64,000 nt of DNA from an uncultured Bacteroidales bacterium. GTDB taxonomy: Bacteria; Bacteroidota; Bacteroidia; Bacteroidales; CAIXZF01. The notes beneath the pieces are model-generated. The model had not been told where the DNA came from and did not search any database. It saw only the letters and a list, made by a program, of their open reading frames with translations. Shown here piece after piece: positions 52,975 through 63,100 of this stretch. Each line of letters begins with the position of its first letter. Position 1 is the first letter of the stretch. Where the stretch lies: the NCBI GenBank assembly GCA_903923925.1, contig CAIXZF010000081.1:36446-100445 (forward strand), written 5' to 3'. Both the position numbers and the translations under genes were made by a program.

Positions 52975-54129
52975 ATGTTCGAAACTCTTTCATACTTCTC
53001 GCTTCAGCAATACTGGTGGATAATTATTTCACTGCTGGCCGGAATTCTGGTTTTCCTCACTTTTGTACAAGGCGGACAAAGCCTGATTTACACCTTAGGC
53101 AAAACCGAAACAGAGCAAAAAGTAATTATAAATTCTCTTGGTCGGAAATGGGAATTTACCTTTACAACACTTGTAACCTTTGGCGGAGCATTTTTTGCCT
53201 CATTTCCATTATTCTATTCAACCAGTTTTGGAGGCGCTTATTGGGTATGGATGGCTATATTGTTTTGCTTTGTAATCCAGGCTGTTGCCTATGAATTCAG
53301 AACAAAACCATCAAATTTCTTAGGCAGGAAAACCTATGAGGCTTTTCTCATTGCCAACGGATTTCTGGGAACTATTCTATTAGGTACTGCTATTGGTACG
53401 TTCTTTACCGGGTCAGAATTCTCTGTCAATAAAAACAACCTTACGCTTATTTCAAATCCTGTTATTTCTCAATGGGAATCACCCTGGCGTGGCCTCGAAG
53501 CCCTTATGAATATTCAAAACATTGCGCTCGGTTTAGCTGTTTTTTTCCTTGCCCGGGTCCTGGGTTTATTATATATCATGAATAATCTGAGTGATAAAAA
53601 TATTTTCGACAGGGCTAAATGCAATCTGTGGTTTAATGCAGTTCCCTTTCTTGCATTCTTCCTGTTTTTCCTGATTCGCCTGATGTTTATTGATGGGTTT
53701 TCATATGACCCGGTAAACCATTTTGTAACAATGGAAGCCAGCAAGTATTTCAACAACCTGCTTCAAATGCCTGTAAATACAAGTATTCTGCTTACCGGGA
53801 TAGCCGGAGTTCTCTTTGGTATTATCCGTACTTTGTATCATCCCTATACCAGGGGAATCTGGTTCGCCGGAGCAGGTACTATACTAACAGTATTCTCGCT
53901 CTTTATCCTTGCAGGGTTTAATCACACTGCCTATTATCCCAGCACCTATGATCTCCAGAGTTCACTAACAATAGAAAATAGCTCTTCAAGCCGGTTCACG
54001 CTCACTGTAATGAGTTATTTGTCCCTGGCTGTCCCTTTTGTTATCCTTTACATCTTTTATGCATGGAGAGCCATGAATAGTACAAAAATAGATGCCGATG
54101 AACTTGAAAAGGACCATCATTCTTACTAA
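52975..54129 (+). CDS. cydB: cytochrome bd ubiquinol oxidase subunit II
   Basis: A 384-residue membrane subunit that pairs with CydA. The start (YWWIIISLLAGILVFLTFVQGGQSL) is typical of the family, as is SLGRKWEFTFTTLVTFGGAFFASFPLFYSTSFGG, here split by the usual loop. About nine helices are visible. It starts 2 bases after cydA and is followed after 11 bases by a 40-codon ORF. Confidence 0.94.
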   Translation: MFETLSYFSLQQYWWIIISLLAGILVFLTFVQGGQSLIYTLGKTETEQKVIINSLGRKWEFTFTTLVTFGGAFFASFPLFYSTSFGGAYWVWMAILFCFVIQAVAYEFRTKPSNFLGRKTYEAFLIANGFLGTILLGTAIGTFFTGSEFSVNKNNLTLISNPVISQWESPWRGLEALMNIQNIALGLAVFFLARVLGLLYIMNNLSDKNIFDRAKCNLWFNAVPFLAFFLFFLIRLMFIDGFSYDPVNHFVTMEASKYFNNLLQMPVNTSILLTGIAGVLFGIIRTLYHPYTRGIWFAGAGTILTVFSLFILAGFNHTAYYPSTYDLQSSLTIENSSSSRFTLTVMSYLSLAVPFVILYIFYAWRAMNSTKIDADELEKDHHSY

Positions 54130-54140
54130 CTAAACAACAC

Positions 54141-54263
54141 ATGACGCATATATTTGGTATTTTAGGGTATCTGAGCTGGCCAGCCTTTATTGGACTTACA
54201 TACCTGGCAATTATTTGGGTATTAAAGAAATTTAACAAAGAAATCGAAAATCACACACATTAA
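54141..54263 (+). CDS. 40-residue single-helix membrane protein behind cydB
   Basis: A small ORF that starts with ATG 11 bases after the cydB stop and ends 7 bases before the tag start. The product has one membrane helix (YLSWPAFIGLTYLAIIWVLK) and a basic then acidic tail (KKFNKEIENHTH). Size, position and one-helix form resemble CydX/CbdX, the small third subunit of bd oxidases, although I see no clear match to the proteobacterial CydX consensus. I judge translation likely from the neat spacing; the role is inference. Confidence 0.6.
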   Translation: MTHIFGILGYLSWPAFIGLTYLAIIWVLKKFNKEIENHTH

Positions 54264-54270
54264 TATTGAT

Positions 54271-54843
54271 ATGATTTCTGAACATAAAAACAGCTGTGAT
54301 TGGCCATCAAATGACCCACTGATGATTGAATATCATGACAATGAATGGGGGGTTCCTCTTCACGACGACCGTAAGCTATTCGAATATATTGTCCTCGACG
54401 CTTTCCAGGCCGGATTAAGCTGGAAAACCGTTCTGCATAAAAGAGAAAACTTTCGAAAAGCCCTTGATAATTTTGAAGCTGAAAAAATTTCAGCTTACAC
54501 CCAGGATAAAGTTGATGAACTCATGACAGATGCAGGTATCATCCGCAATAAAGCCAAAATATTGGCAACGATTACCAATGCACAGGCATTTTTACGGATT
54601 CAAAAGGAAACCGGCAGTTTCGATGCATTTATCTGGAAATTCACAGCCGGAACAACAATTTACAACGAATGGGATTCCCTGTCGCAGCTTCCGGCAAAAT
54701 CAGCAGAGTCGGATGCCATGAGCAAAGCCTTGATAAAAGAGGGGTTCAAATTTGTCGGAAGCACTATTTGTTATGCCTTCATGCAAGCTGCCGGAATGAT
54801 AAACGATCATCTTACAAAATGCCATCTTTATAAAAAGATGTAA
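54271..54843 (+). CDS. tag: DNA-3-methyladenine glycosylase I
   Basis: Removes 3-methyladenine from alkylated DNA in base-excision repair. The product has 190 residues. Motifs: CDWPSNDPLMIEYHDNEWGV at the front (zinc Cys and His), FQAGLSWKTVLHKRENFRKA (helix-hairpin-helix side) and NDHLTKCH at the end (zinc His and Cys). All four zinc ligands are present. It follows the small cydB-linked ORF after 7 bases and may be read from the same long transcript, but its function is unrelated. Confidence 0.95.
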   Translation: MISEHKNSCDWPSNDPLMIEYHDNEWGVPLHDDRKLFEYIVLDAFQAGLSWKTVLHKRENFRKALDNFEAEKISAYTQDKVDELMTDAGIIRNKAKILATITNAQAFLRIQKETGSFDAFIWKFTAGTTIYNEWDSLSQLPAKSAESDAMSKALIKEGFKFVGSTICYAFMQAAGMINDHLTKCHLYKKM

Positions 54844-55280
54844 CACGTTTTGAGTATCAATATTTACAGACTTCCTGATTGGCAAATTGACTTACAATAT
54901 ATTTAAAATGATAGCACTTTGTGAAAATGAATATCCATGAATACTCTTGAAATGACTGCAGTATTTGAGTCTTGTGATGAAGGTGGATACATTGCCTACA
55001 TTGAAGAAATACCCGGAATGATTTAGCCGCTCCACGGCTTACGAATGCCAAACAAGGAATACCGTTTTCTTCTCCATCAGGAGATCAATGACAATAGAAA
55101 CAGGGAAACCGAAACGCAATTTTTCTCTGTAGGAGATTAATGAAATTGGGGTAGTGGTTAAAATGAAGGGCAACTAATAATCAGCGCTGACATTTTGTTG
55201 ATTCCACATTATTCAGAAACATAACCAATAATTTCAAATTAGTTAAGCAGGAATTGTTAAAATCATACTTAGTCCAAACT
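54844..55280. other. intergenic region, 437 bp
   Basis: The gap between tag and the 3' end of lpxD, which are convergent. It contains a short HicB relic (54937-55026). Past that I see no further gene, RNA or clear repeat; the inverted pair CATCTT/AAGATG over the tag stop is small and without T tract. Confidence 0.5.
54937..55026 (+). pseudogene. HicB-type antitoxin relic
   Basis: Thirty codons that read MNTLEMTAVFESCDEGGY then IAYIEEIPGM and stop. This is a good match to the first strand-helix unit of HicB-like antitoxins, which continue for another 40-50 residues after EEIPG. The stop at 55024-55026 and the unrelated sequence after it show truncation. I see no hicA toxin gene alongside. It is probably the remains of a toxin-antitoxin pair. 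Confidence 0.5.
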
Positions 55281-56216
55281 CTATTTCAACCCCAATTTTG
55301 CAAACAAATCGGGAAGCTGCCGAACGTAAGCCAGTTCCTTCCATTTTTTTCTGGCCTCATCAACCGGTGAGCCGAAGTAGGTTTTGCCGCCTTCCAGACT
55401 TTTATCCACACCCGAAGAAGCCAGAACCACAGCACCTTTTCCAATAACAATATCTTTCTGAACCATAACGTGCGCCCAGAGGATAACATCATCTTCTATC
55501 TTAGTGACACCCGCTACCAGGCAATTACAACCAATCAGGCAATGCTTACCTACTTCAGTATCATGCCCAATCTGAACATGGTTATCGAACTTTGTTCCCT
55601 GGCCGATAAGCGTATCTCCTGAAACACCTGCATCAATGGTGCAGTTTGCGCCAATTTCTACATCATCCTCAATAACTACCCTGCCACAGCTCAGCATTTT
55701 GTCATAGCCCCAATTGCGGCGTTTGAAATAATACGCATCAGCACCGATTACAGAACCTGCATGGATAATAACGTTATTGCCAATCTGGCTATGGTCGTAA
55801 ATAGTAACATTCGGATGAATTACACAATTCTTTCCGATTTTTACATGATTCCCGATAAAAGTACCAGGCTGAATAACCGTGCCCTCGCCAATAATCGCAG
55901 AATCGTTAACTCTTTTTGCCGCAGGTTCAAAACCTCTGTATTTTTTAACCAGGCTGGTATAAACAGTAAAGGGATCCTCAGAAAAAATCAAGGATTTCCC
56001 TTCCGGACATTCTACTTCTTTGTTAATAATAATCGTGCTGGCAGCCGACCGCAGCACTCTATCGTAATATTTTGGATGATCAACAAAGGTAATGTCACCT
56101 TTTACAACCATATGAATCTCATTCAGACCTGTAATGAGTCGCCTGCCGTCGCCGGCAAATTTTGCACCGTGAGCATCGGCAACCGATCTAACGGTAATGG
56201 CATTCTCGAGTTTCAT
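55281..56216 (-). CDS. lpxD: LpxD-family acyltransferase
   Basis: UDP-3-O-acylglucosamine N-acyltransferase-like protein, 311 residues: an N-terminal uridine-binding-like domain (about 1-100) and a left-handed beta-helix with hexapeptide repeats (about 105-265), then a helical end. The catalytic His region is FDNHVQIGHDTEVGKHC. The lipid A step adds the second hydroxyacyl chain. It is a little shorter than E. coli LpxD (341), and Bacteroidota often carry two copies, so this could be the divergent second one. It ends the lpxC-fabZ operon, 2 bases behind efp. Confidence 0.85.
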   Translation of the reverse strand: MKLENAITVRSVADAHGAKFAGDGRRLITGLNEIHMVVKGDITFVDHPKYYDRVLRSAASTIIINKEVECPEGKSLIFSEDPFTVYTSLVKKYRGFEPAAKRVNDSAIIGEGTVIQPGTFIGNHVKIGKNCVIHPNVTIYDHSQIGNNVIIHAGSVIGADAYYFKRRNWGYDKMLSCGRVVIEDDVEIGANCTIDAGVSGDTLIGQGTKFDNHVQIGHDTEVGKHCLIGCNCLVAGVTKIEDDVILWAHVMVQKDIVIGKGAVVLASSGVDKSLEGGKTYFGSPVDEARKKWKELAYVRQLPDLFAKLGLK

Positions 56217-56218
56217 AA

Positions 56219-56785
56219 TCAGGATTTTACTCTTTCATAATAATCCCCGGTACGTGTATCAACTTTAATCATCTCACCCTCATTAACAAACAATGGCACT
56301 TTTACTGTTGCTCCGGTTTCCATTGTAGCTGCTTTTAAGGTATTTGTAGCAGTATCACCTCTTAAACCAGGTTCAGTATAAGTAACCAGCAAATTAACAA
56401 ATGCAGGTAATTCAGCATAGAGAACTGTGTCGGTATCAGCATGAATCACAATTTCTACCAGGTTTCCCTCTTTCAGGAATTGGGGGGCATTAAGCAGGTT
56501 CTCGGAAACAGAGATCTGGTCGAATGTTTCCTGGTTCATAAAATTGTAACCATTCTCATCCTTGTATAAATACTGAAAAGGTCTGCGTTCAACCCTTGCA
56601 ATATTGATTTTAACACCGGCATCAAATGTATTTGGAATTACTTTTCCTGTTGTAAGGCTTTTAAGCCTTGTTCTTACGAAAGCCGCACCCTTGCCAGGTT
56701 TTACATGTTGAAACTCGACGATAGTATAAAGATCATTATTGAAATCAATAACCAATCCATTCCTGAATTCTGCTGTAGTAGCCAT
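56219..56785 (-). CDS. efp: elongation factor P
   Basis: Relieves ribosomes stalled on proline runs. The 188-residue protein has three beta-barrel domains. The loop that reaches the peptidyl centre reads [16 protein letters not shown], with the Lys at the tip (PGKG) that in other bacteria is modified. The C-terminal OB domain is present ([17 protein letters not shown]). It lies within the lipid A operon but has its own promoter upstream (56811-56841). Confidence 0.96.
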   Translation of the reverse strand: MATTAEFRNGLVIDFNNDLYTIVEFQHVKPGKGAAFVRTRLKSLTTGKVIPNTFDAGVKINIARVERRPFQYLYKDENGYNFMNQETFDQISVSENLLNAPQFLKEGNLVEIVIHADTDTVLYAELPAFVNLLVTYTEPGLRGDTATNTLKAATMETGATVKVPLFVNEGEMIKVDTRTGDYYERVKS

Positions 56786-56810
56786 AAATAACTTTTTTGA
56801 AAAACGGGTG

Positions 56811-56841
56811 CAAAATTACCTTAAAATATCCAGACAAACAA
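56811..56841 (-). promoter_or_regulatory. internal promoter of efp
   Basis: On the minus strand TTG (56841-56839) and TAATTTTG (56818-56811) are 20 bases apart, close to TTTG-N19-TAnnTTTG. It is about 25 bases before the efp start and would let efp-lpxD be made apart from the upstream lpx genes. Confidence 0.5.
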
Positions 56842-56852
56842 GCCGTACTTGC

Positions 56853-57473
56853 TTATTTGTAATCATTTACATTAAGCTGATGACGGCAAAACCCAATTTC
56901 TTCCGATTGATGATTTGAACACACAATTACAAGTCGGGAACCTGCATATTGAGTTACCAGCGAGTTATACCAGTCCATCCCCTGTTTATCGAGGTTGGAG
57001 CAGGGCTCATCAAGCAGGAGAATAGGAACATCTGTTAAAAGCGCCAGAGCAAGCTTTACCCTTTGCTTCATACCGGATGAAAAATATCGGATCGCCTTAC
57101 CTGAAGCTCTGCCAAAATTAAGAATCTCAAGAAATTCCTTTTCTGAAATCCCAGGTATCATTGGTTTCAGATTCGAATGCAGACTAAACATCTCATGGAG
57201 ATTGTATTCTTCAATCAATTCAAGGTAGGGAGTGCTGAGCGTAAGGTATTTGAAGATATTCTCCACCTCTATATTTTTTCCATCATGATTGTATTCAAGA
57301 ACTCCTTTCGACGGAATTACCTTCCCACTTAAAATCTGTAACAGAGTTGATTTTCCGGAACCATTGGAACCCAGAATTGAATAGGCTTCACCTGATTTAA
57401 ATTGATAATCCACACCACGGAAAATCCAGTCCTGGTTATATTTCTTACCAATATCCTTTAGGCATATTTCCAC
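56853..57473 (-). CDS. ABC-type ATP-binding protein in the lpx operon
   Basis: A 206-residue stand-alone ATPase. Walker A is LGSNGSGKST, the signature YFSSGMKQRVKLALAL, Walker B ILLLDEPCSNLD and the H-loop VCSNHQ. In the place of the Q-loop the sequence is LTLSTPYLELIEE, with no Gln. No permease gene is adjacent, so its partner is elsewhere or it works on a soluble target. It lies between lpxA (2-base gap) and efp (67 bases). Link to lipid A or envelope export is suggested only by location. Confidence 0.88.
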   Translation of the reverse strand: MEICLKDIGKKYNQDWIFRGVDYQFKSGEAYSILGSNGSGKSTLLQILSGKVIPSKGVLEYNHDGKNIEVENIFKYLTLSTPYLELIEEYNLHEMFSLHSNLKPMIPGISEKEFLEILNFGRASGKAIRYFSSGMKQRVKLALALLTDVPILLLDEPCSNLDKQGMDWYNSLVTQYAGSRLVIVCSNHQSEEIGFCRHQLNVNDYK

Positions 57474-57475
57474 TG

Positions 57476-58288
57476 CTAATCCTCTGTGGCCGGCCTCATA
57501 TAGCCCGGATTGCGGGTAATCCCTTTCATAATTCCCCTACTCGAAGAAGCTATAAACGACAGAATTTCATCCCTTTCCGGAGTAGCAAGAAAATCAGCCT
57601 CAATTAATGCTACAGCCTGGCTAACATTAAATCCCCTGAGATATAAGGTTCTATATATATTTTGAATTTCGTTTATCTTTTCTGATGAAAAACCTCTGCG
57701 GCGCAAACCAATAGAATTCACTCCAACATACGACAGCGGCTCGCGTGCAGCCTTGGAATACGGCGGAACATCTTTCCTTACCAGAGAACCACCAGAAATC
57801 ATGGAATGACTTCCAATATGAACAAACTGATGAACAGCTGTAATCCCACCAAGAATAGCCCAATCATCGATGGTGATGTGTCCGGCCAGTGTTGACGCAT
57901 TCCCCAGAATACAGTGATTTCCGATAATGCAATCGTGGGCAACATGCACATAAGCCATTAACAAGCAATCGCTTCCGATAACAGTTTCCCAGTTAGCTTT
58001 AGTGCCTCTGTTTACAGTAACATATTCCCTGATGGTAGTATTATCCCCGATTTTAACAATTGTTTCCTCACCGGCATATTTCAGATCCTGTGGATTGGCA
58101 GAAACAACAGCACCAGGATAAATCCTGCAATTCTTTCCTATTCTGGCTCCCTCCATAATGGTAACATTGGAGCCAATCCAGGTTCCTTCGCCAATTTCAA
58201 CATTCTTCTCAATATTTACAAAAGGCTCAATCACCACATTCTTGGCGACTTTCGCCTGAGGATGCACATATGCTAAAGGTTGATTCAT
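57476..58288 (-). CDS. lpxA: UDP-N-acetylglucosamine acyltransferase LpxA
   Basis: First step of lipid A synthesis: 3-O-acylation of UDP-GlcNAc. The 270-residue protein is a left-handed beta-helix with hexapeptide repeats (for example IGEGTWIGSNVTIMEGARIG), followed by a helical C-terminal domain. The catalytic His is in AYVHVAHDCIIGNHC. Length and the start YVHPQAKVAKNV are standard. It is 30 bases downstream of lpxC-fabZ and 2 before the ABC ATPase. Confidence 0.95.
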   Translation of the reverse strand: MNQPLAYVHPQAKVAKNVVIEPFVNIEKNVEIGEGTWIGSNVTIMEGARIGKNCRIYPGAVVSANPQDLKYAGEETIVKIGDNTTIREYVTVNRGTKANWETVIGSDCLLMAYVHVAHDCIIGNHCILGNASTLAGHITIDDWAILGGITAVHQFVHIGSHSMISGGSLVRKDVPPYSKAAREPLSYVGVNSIGLRRRGFSSEKINEIQNIYRTLYLRGFNVSQAVALIEADFLATPERDEILSFIASSSRGIMKGITRNPGYMRPATED

Positions 58289-58318
58289 CCGCGTTATTTT
58301 TGTTTTGCGTGAGGCTAA

Positions 58319-59749
58319 TTAACTAAAACTTCTTCCGTCACTGCTTTCGCCTTCCGGTTTATTCTTAAAGATCTGTGCCAGAAGAATGGCTTCGGTTACT
58401 ATCCTGTCGCCAACATATGCCACACCTTTCATATGACAGATTCCTCTTCTTAAAGGTGAAATTAACTCCATTTTAATAATCAGTACATCACCGGGAACAA
58501 CTTTCTGCCTGAACTTAACCTCACTTATTTTCAGAAAGTAAGTATTGTAATTCTGTGGATCAGGCATACTGCTGAGAACAAAAACGCCACCTGCCTGAGC
58601 CATGGCTTCAACCTGCAACACACCTGGCATTACCGGCTCGTTTGGAAAATGACCAACAAAGAAAGGCTCATTCATGGTCACATTCTTAACACCAACTATG
58701 TAATCTTCGTTCAATTCGATGATCTTGTCGATGAGTAAGAATGGAGGACGGTGTGGTAACAAACGCTTAATATCGTTGATATCCAGAACAGGAGTTCCTG
58801 TGAGATTGAACTGTGGAACTTTAGAAATCTTTTTCTCGCTTGCCACATGTTCTTTAATCAGCTTGGCAAAGCGCATATTTGAATAATGTCCGGGACGACG
58901 GGCAATAATATGTGCTTTGAGCGGCTTACCTATCAATGCCAGATCACCAATTATATCAAGAAGTTTATGCCTTGCAGGCTCATTCTTAAAGTAAAGATCC
59001 ACATTGTTAAGAATACCAGTTCCTGTTACCTGAACACTAGGTTTATTAAGGGATTGAGCCAGATTGTCAAGTTCTTCCTGTGAAACAATTCTGTTCACAA
59101 ATACAATTGCATTGCTGAGATCTCCACCTTTTATAAGGTTATTGCTAAGCAGATGTTCAAGCTCATGCAGAAACACAAAGGTTCTGCAATTTGCAATTTG
59201 CTTCGGAAAATCCTCGATGCGTTCGAGTACAGCATTCTGTGTATCCAGAACAGTTGTCTCATAGTCAATCATTACCGAAACCCTGAAATCATCGGCCGGA
59301 AGAGCGATAAGTTCTACCTTTTTCTCAGGATCAGAAAAACTGATCGGCGATTTGATAATGATGTACTCCCGTTCGGCGTCCTGTTCCTCTATTCCGGCAG
59401 CGAGCAAAGCTTCTACAAAATAGCGCGAACTGCCATCCATAATCGGAGTTTCCACACCATCGATCTCGATAAGGCAATTATCGATGCCTAAGCCGATGAG
59501 TGCTGCTAAAGGATGCTCTATCGTAGCAACCTTTGCGCCATTATGCTCCAGCGTTGTTCCGCGTGAAGTATCGGTTACATAATCGGCATCAACCTTTATT
59601 TCAGGTTGGCCCTCTATATCAATGCGTTTAAATACATAGCCCGAATTAACCGGTGCCGGTGTAAACGTCAGGCTTACCATGATTCCGCTGTGAAGTCCAG
59701 TGCCGGAAACGGTAGCCGCTTTCTGAATTGTACGTTGTTTTGTTCCCAT
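58319..59749 (-). CDS. lpxC-fabZ: bifunctional LpxC deacetylase/FabZ dehydratase
   Basis: A 476-residue fusion from the ATG at 59749 (an ATG at 59788 would add a 13-residue tail that overlaps the promoter). Residues about 1-300 are LpxC, which deacetylates UDP-3-O-acyl-GlcNAc, the committed lipid A step; zinc-ligand blocks are TIEHPLAALIGLGIDN and RHKLLDIIGDLALIG. Residues about 320-465 are FabZ, which dehydrates 3-hydroxyacyl-ACP, with LPHRPPFLLIDKI and GHFPNEPVMPGVLQVEAMAQ (catalytic His and Glu). This fusion is a hallmark of Bacteroidota. It heads the operon and has its own promoter. Confidence 0.97.
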   Translation of the reverse strand: MGTKQRTIQKAATVSGTGLHSGIMVSLTFTPAPVNSGYVFKRIDIEGQPEIKVDADYVTDTSRGTTLEHNGAKVATIEHPLAALIGLGIDNCLIEIDGVETPIMDGSSRYFVEALLAAGIEEQDAEREYIIIKSPISFSDPEKKVELIALPADDFRVSVMIDYETTVLDTQNAVLERIEDFPKQIANCRTFVFLHELEHLLSNNLIKGGDLSNAIVFVNRIVSQEELDNLAQSLNKPSVQVTGTGILNNVDLYFKNEPARHKLLDIIGDLALIGKPLKAHIIARRPGHYSNMRFAKLIKEHVASEKKISKVPQFNLTGTPVLDINDIKRLLPHRPPFLLIDKIIELNEDYIVGVKNVTMNEPFFVGHFPNEPVMPGVLQVEAMAQAGGVFVLSSMPDPQNYNTYFLKISEVKFRQKVVPGDVLIIKMELISPLRRGICHMKGVAYVGDRIVTEAILLAQIFKNKPEGESSDGRSFS

Positions 59750-59759
59750 GATTAACTCA

Positions 59760-59789
59760 CAAAGATATAAAAGTTTGTGAATATGCAAA
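59760..59789 (-). promoter_or_regulatory. promoter of the lpxC-fabZ operon
   Basis: Minus-strand TTTG (59789-59786) and TATCTTTG (59767-59760) with an 18-base spacer, near the TTTG-N19-TAnnTTTG consensus. It is 10 bases before the ATG at 59749, giving a very short leader. Confidence 0.55.
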
Positions 59790-60011
59790 TCTCCTGATAA
59801 ATGATTAAATAGCCATTTCCACTAAGCAAATTACCTATCAAACTTAAGAGCATATTTATTGTTCTGATTGGTATATTTCTAATAATGGAATATATCTGCG
59901 TTTAATTTTTTTATATTATTTATATAGATCTGTATTTTATCTTAGTAATCAATTTTTTCAACAATAAAGCCTGATATGATGTCCATATTCATTATTAATA
60001 ACTGTTTTTTA

Positions 60012-60041
60012 TTGGAATGTATTAGAATTCTCATATATTTG
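60012..60041 (+). promoter_or_regulatory. promoter of the repeat adhesin gene
   Basis: TTG (60012-60014) and TATATTTG (60034-60041) are separated by exactly 19 bases, a very good match to the Bacteroidota consensus. The expected start near 60048 leaves a leader of about 64 bases. Confidence 0.7.
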
Positions 60042-60111
60042 CTTTATTCCGAAAATTGGAATTTTTAATACGAACAATTGCAATTACAATATTCAATTAA
60101 TACCACAAGTC

Positions 60112-63100
60112 ATGAAAAACATTGTACTTCTTATTATTGCAACATTAATCACAGGTTTCACCTATGCATTACCTGTTCAAAAAACAGTTGGAACCACTGG
60201 TGCTGACTTTGCAACTCTTAAGCTTGCCTTTGATGCGATTAACGGGGGCTCATTAACAGGTACTATAATCCTCAACATCATTAACAATACCTCTGAAACA
60301 GCAACAGCAGCACTCAATGCAAGCGGCACAGGTTCTGCACTTTATAGCTCAGTTTCTATTTACCCGACAGTTGGAGGAAAAACTATTAGCGGAAACCTGG
60401 CGGCACCACTCATCGATTTGAGCGGAGCTGACAATGTTACCATTGATGGCAGACTTAACGGAACTGGAAGTTTAGCTGACCTTTCCATTACCAACAGCAG
60501 TTTTTCTGCAACAGATGGGACATCAACCATCAGATTTATTAACGGAGCAACTAATAATACCGTAAAATACTGTACAATTTCCGGAGCTGTCCGACTTGTA
60601 ACAAGTGGCACTATCCTTTTTTCGACAGGAACAACAGGAAATATCAACAATACAATTGATCATAATAATTTAAAAGGGGTCAATAGCACTACTTTACGTC
60701 CAAACAATATGATTTATTCGTCTGGCTCACTGGGAGCTGAGAATAGCGGAGGAATAATCAGTAATAATAATTTTTATGATTTTCTCAGACTGTCAGGAGC
60801 TTCAAATGGAATCCTGCTTTCTGCCAATACAACAAACTGGTCGGTTACAGGTAATAGCTTTTATGAAACAGGCACCTTTGCTCCTACCGGCACAGCAGCA
60901 GAAAATGTAATTAAAATTGATAATATCTCAGGGACGGGTTTTATTGTTTCCGACAACTTAATTGGTGGCAGTTCTGCTCTTTGTGCAGGCAGCTGGATTA
61001 AAAGCAGCAGCGATAACGTATTCTGCGGTATTTCTATAAATGCAGGTACTGGAATAGCAAGCAGCATTCAGAACAATACTATCAAAAATTTTTCATGGAC
61101 AAACACGGCAGATGCTACATGGAACGGAATTAAAATAGTTGCCGGTGATATAAACATTGGAACAACTACAGGAAACACAATCGGAGATGTAACAGGTAAT
61201 GGCTCAATTACTATTAATGGCGGAATTACTGGTACTGATGTTTATGGAATTTATACAGCCAGCCCAGGTATTGTTGATTGCAGGAATAACAAAATAGGTT
61301 CAATTACTGCAACAAATTCAATTACAACAGATGCAAGCAACATTTTTTGTATCAACAAAACCAATACTGCCGGAACTATTTCAATAATTAATAATAGCAT
61401 AGGAAGCGCCATCACTGCGAATAGTATTCATGCAACATCAGCGAGTACAGGAAACTCACAAAAAGTTCTTGGAATTAACTGTGTTGGAACAGGAACCGTT
61501 GCTATTAGCGGGAATAGCATAAAGAATATGACGAACAGTTCAGCAAATCCCACCACCCTGACCGATGGATTTTGCAGAGGAGTCGTTTGTAACAATGGAT
61601 CAGATGTCACTGTTTCGAATAACAACGTCAGTTATCTTACCAGCAAAAATGCATTTACATCCTCAGCTCCTTCGCTTGGTATTATGATTGGCGGAGGAAC
61701 AGGACCTATCACCATTTCGGGCAATACAATCCATCATTTAATAAATACATTATCAACATTCACTGGCAATATCGTTGGAATTCACTTTCAGGGAGGTTCA
61801 GGAATCAATACCATTACGGGCAATTTTATTCACAGCTTCGAAGTAAATGCTTTGACTACGACTGCTAATTTTTTTGGAATCCGGCTTCTTGCAGGTTCGT
61901 CAAGCTGTTCGAATAATGTGGTTTATCTGGGAGGCAATACATCAACGTTAATCAGTGGTTTATGGGAAAACGGCGATCCCGGAGAAAACAATAATTTCTT
62001 CTATAATACTGTATATATTGATGGAAACCTGGCAAGCGGTATTACAGAAAAATCATATGCTCTTTACAGTTCATTATCCACAAACACAAGAGATTTCAGA
62101 AACAACATCCTCGTTAACAAGCGTTCAACTGCCGGAGGATCTAATTTACATTATGCACTCTATTTTGCTTCAACAGGAGGTTTGTTTACATCCGATTACA
62201 ATGATTACTATGTAACAGGAACAGGAGGAACACTTGGATATTATGGTGGTGATCAGGCCACGCTTGCCGCATTACAAGCAGCAACAGGCCAAAATTCTCA
62301 CAGCCTTGCATTAGATCCGCAATATGCAAATGAAGGAGGAACTGCCGCTGCTGATTACATTCCTCTGACTTGCAACCTTGTTGCCAATGTTTTGCCTGCA
62401 ATAGCATCCGATTTCAATGCTGCTGTCAGAGATTTGATTACACCTTCAATGGGAGCCTACGAATACGATGTGGCTCCATTATCAGTAGGTGGAACAGTTG
62501 CAGGAGGCACTGCAGTTTGTTATGGATCAAATAGCACAAACCTCATTCTATCAGGTCATACAGGTGCAGTAGTAAACTGGGAATCATCGGCCGACAATTG
62601 GCTAACAACAACTGCAATCGTAAGCACATCAACAACAATCACTGTTACTAACTTAACAGTTGCAACAAAATATCATGCAATAGTAAAGAGCGGAAATTGC
62701 AGTACTGCAACTTCCGCTGATGGAATATTAACAATTGATCCCGTTTCAGTGGGAGGTAGTGTTTCTGGCAGCAAGTCGGTTTGCAACGGAACGAACAGCA
62801 GCTTGCTTACTTTATCCGGTCATACCGGAACGATTGTGAGATGGGAATCTTCAACCGACAACTGGCTAACGACGACAGGGATTACCAACACAACCACTAC
62901 CTATACCGCTACCAATTTAACTACAACTACAAAATACCATGCAATCCTCAAGAGCGGTGTTTGCTCAACAGCAACATCATCAGATGCAACCATTACGGTT
63001 TATGCACCTTATGTAGTGGGTTCTATCTCGGCAGATCAAACCATTTGCTACAATACAGCGCCGGCTCAGCTCAGCAGCCTTGCCCCTACAGGCGGCGCCA

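Larger units (their letters stand above)
59750..60111. other. divergent intergenic region, 362 bp
   Basis: AT-rich gap between lpxC-fabZ (-) and the repeat adhesin (+). It holds a promoter for each (59760-59789 and 60012-60041). The middle 200 bases show nothing further that I can name. Confidence 0.6.
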
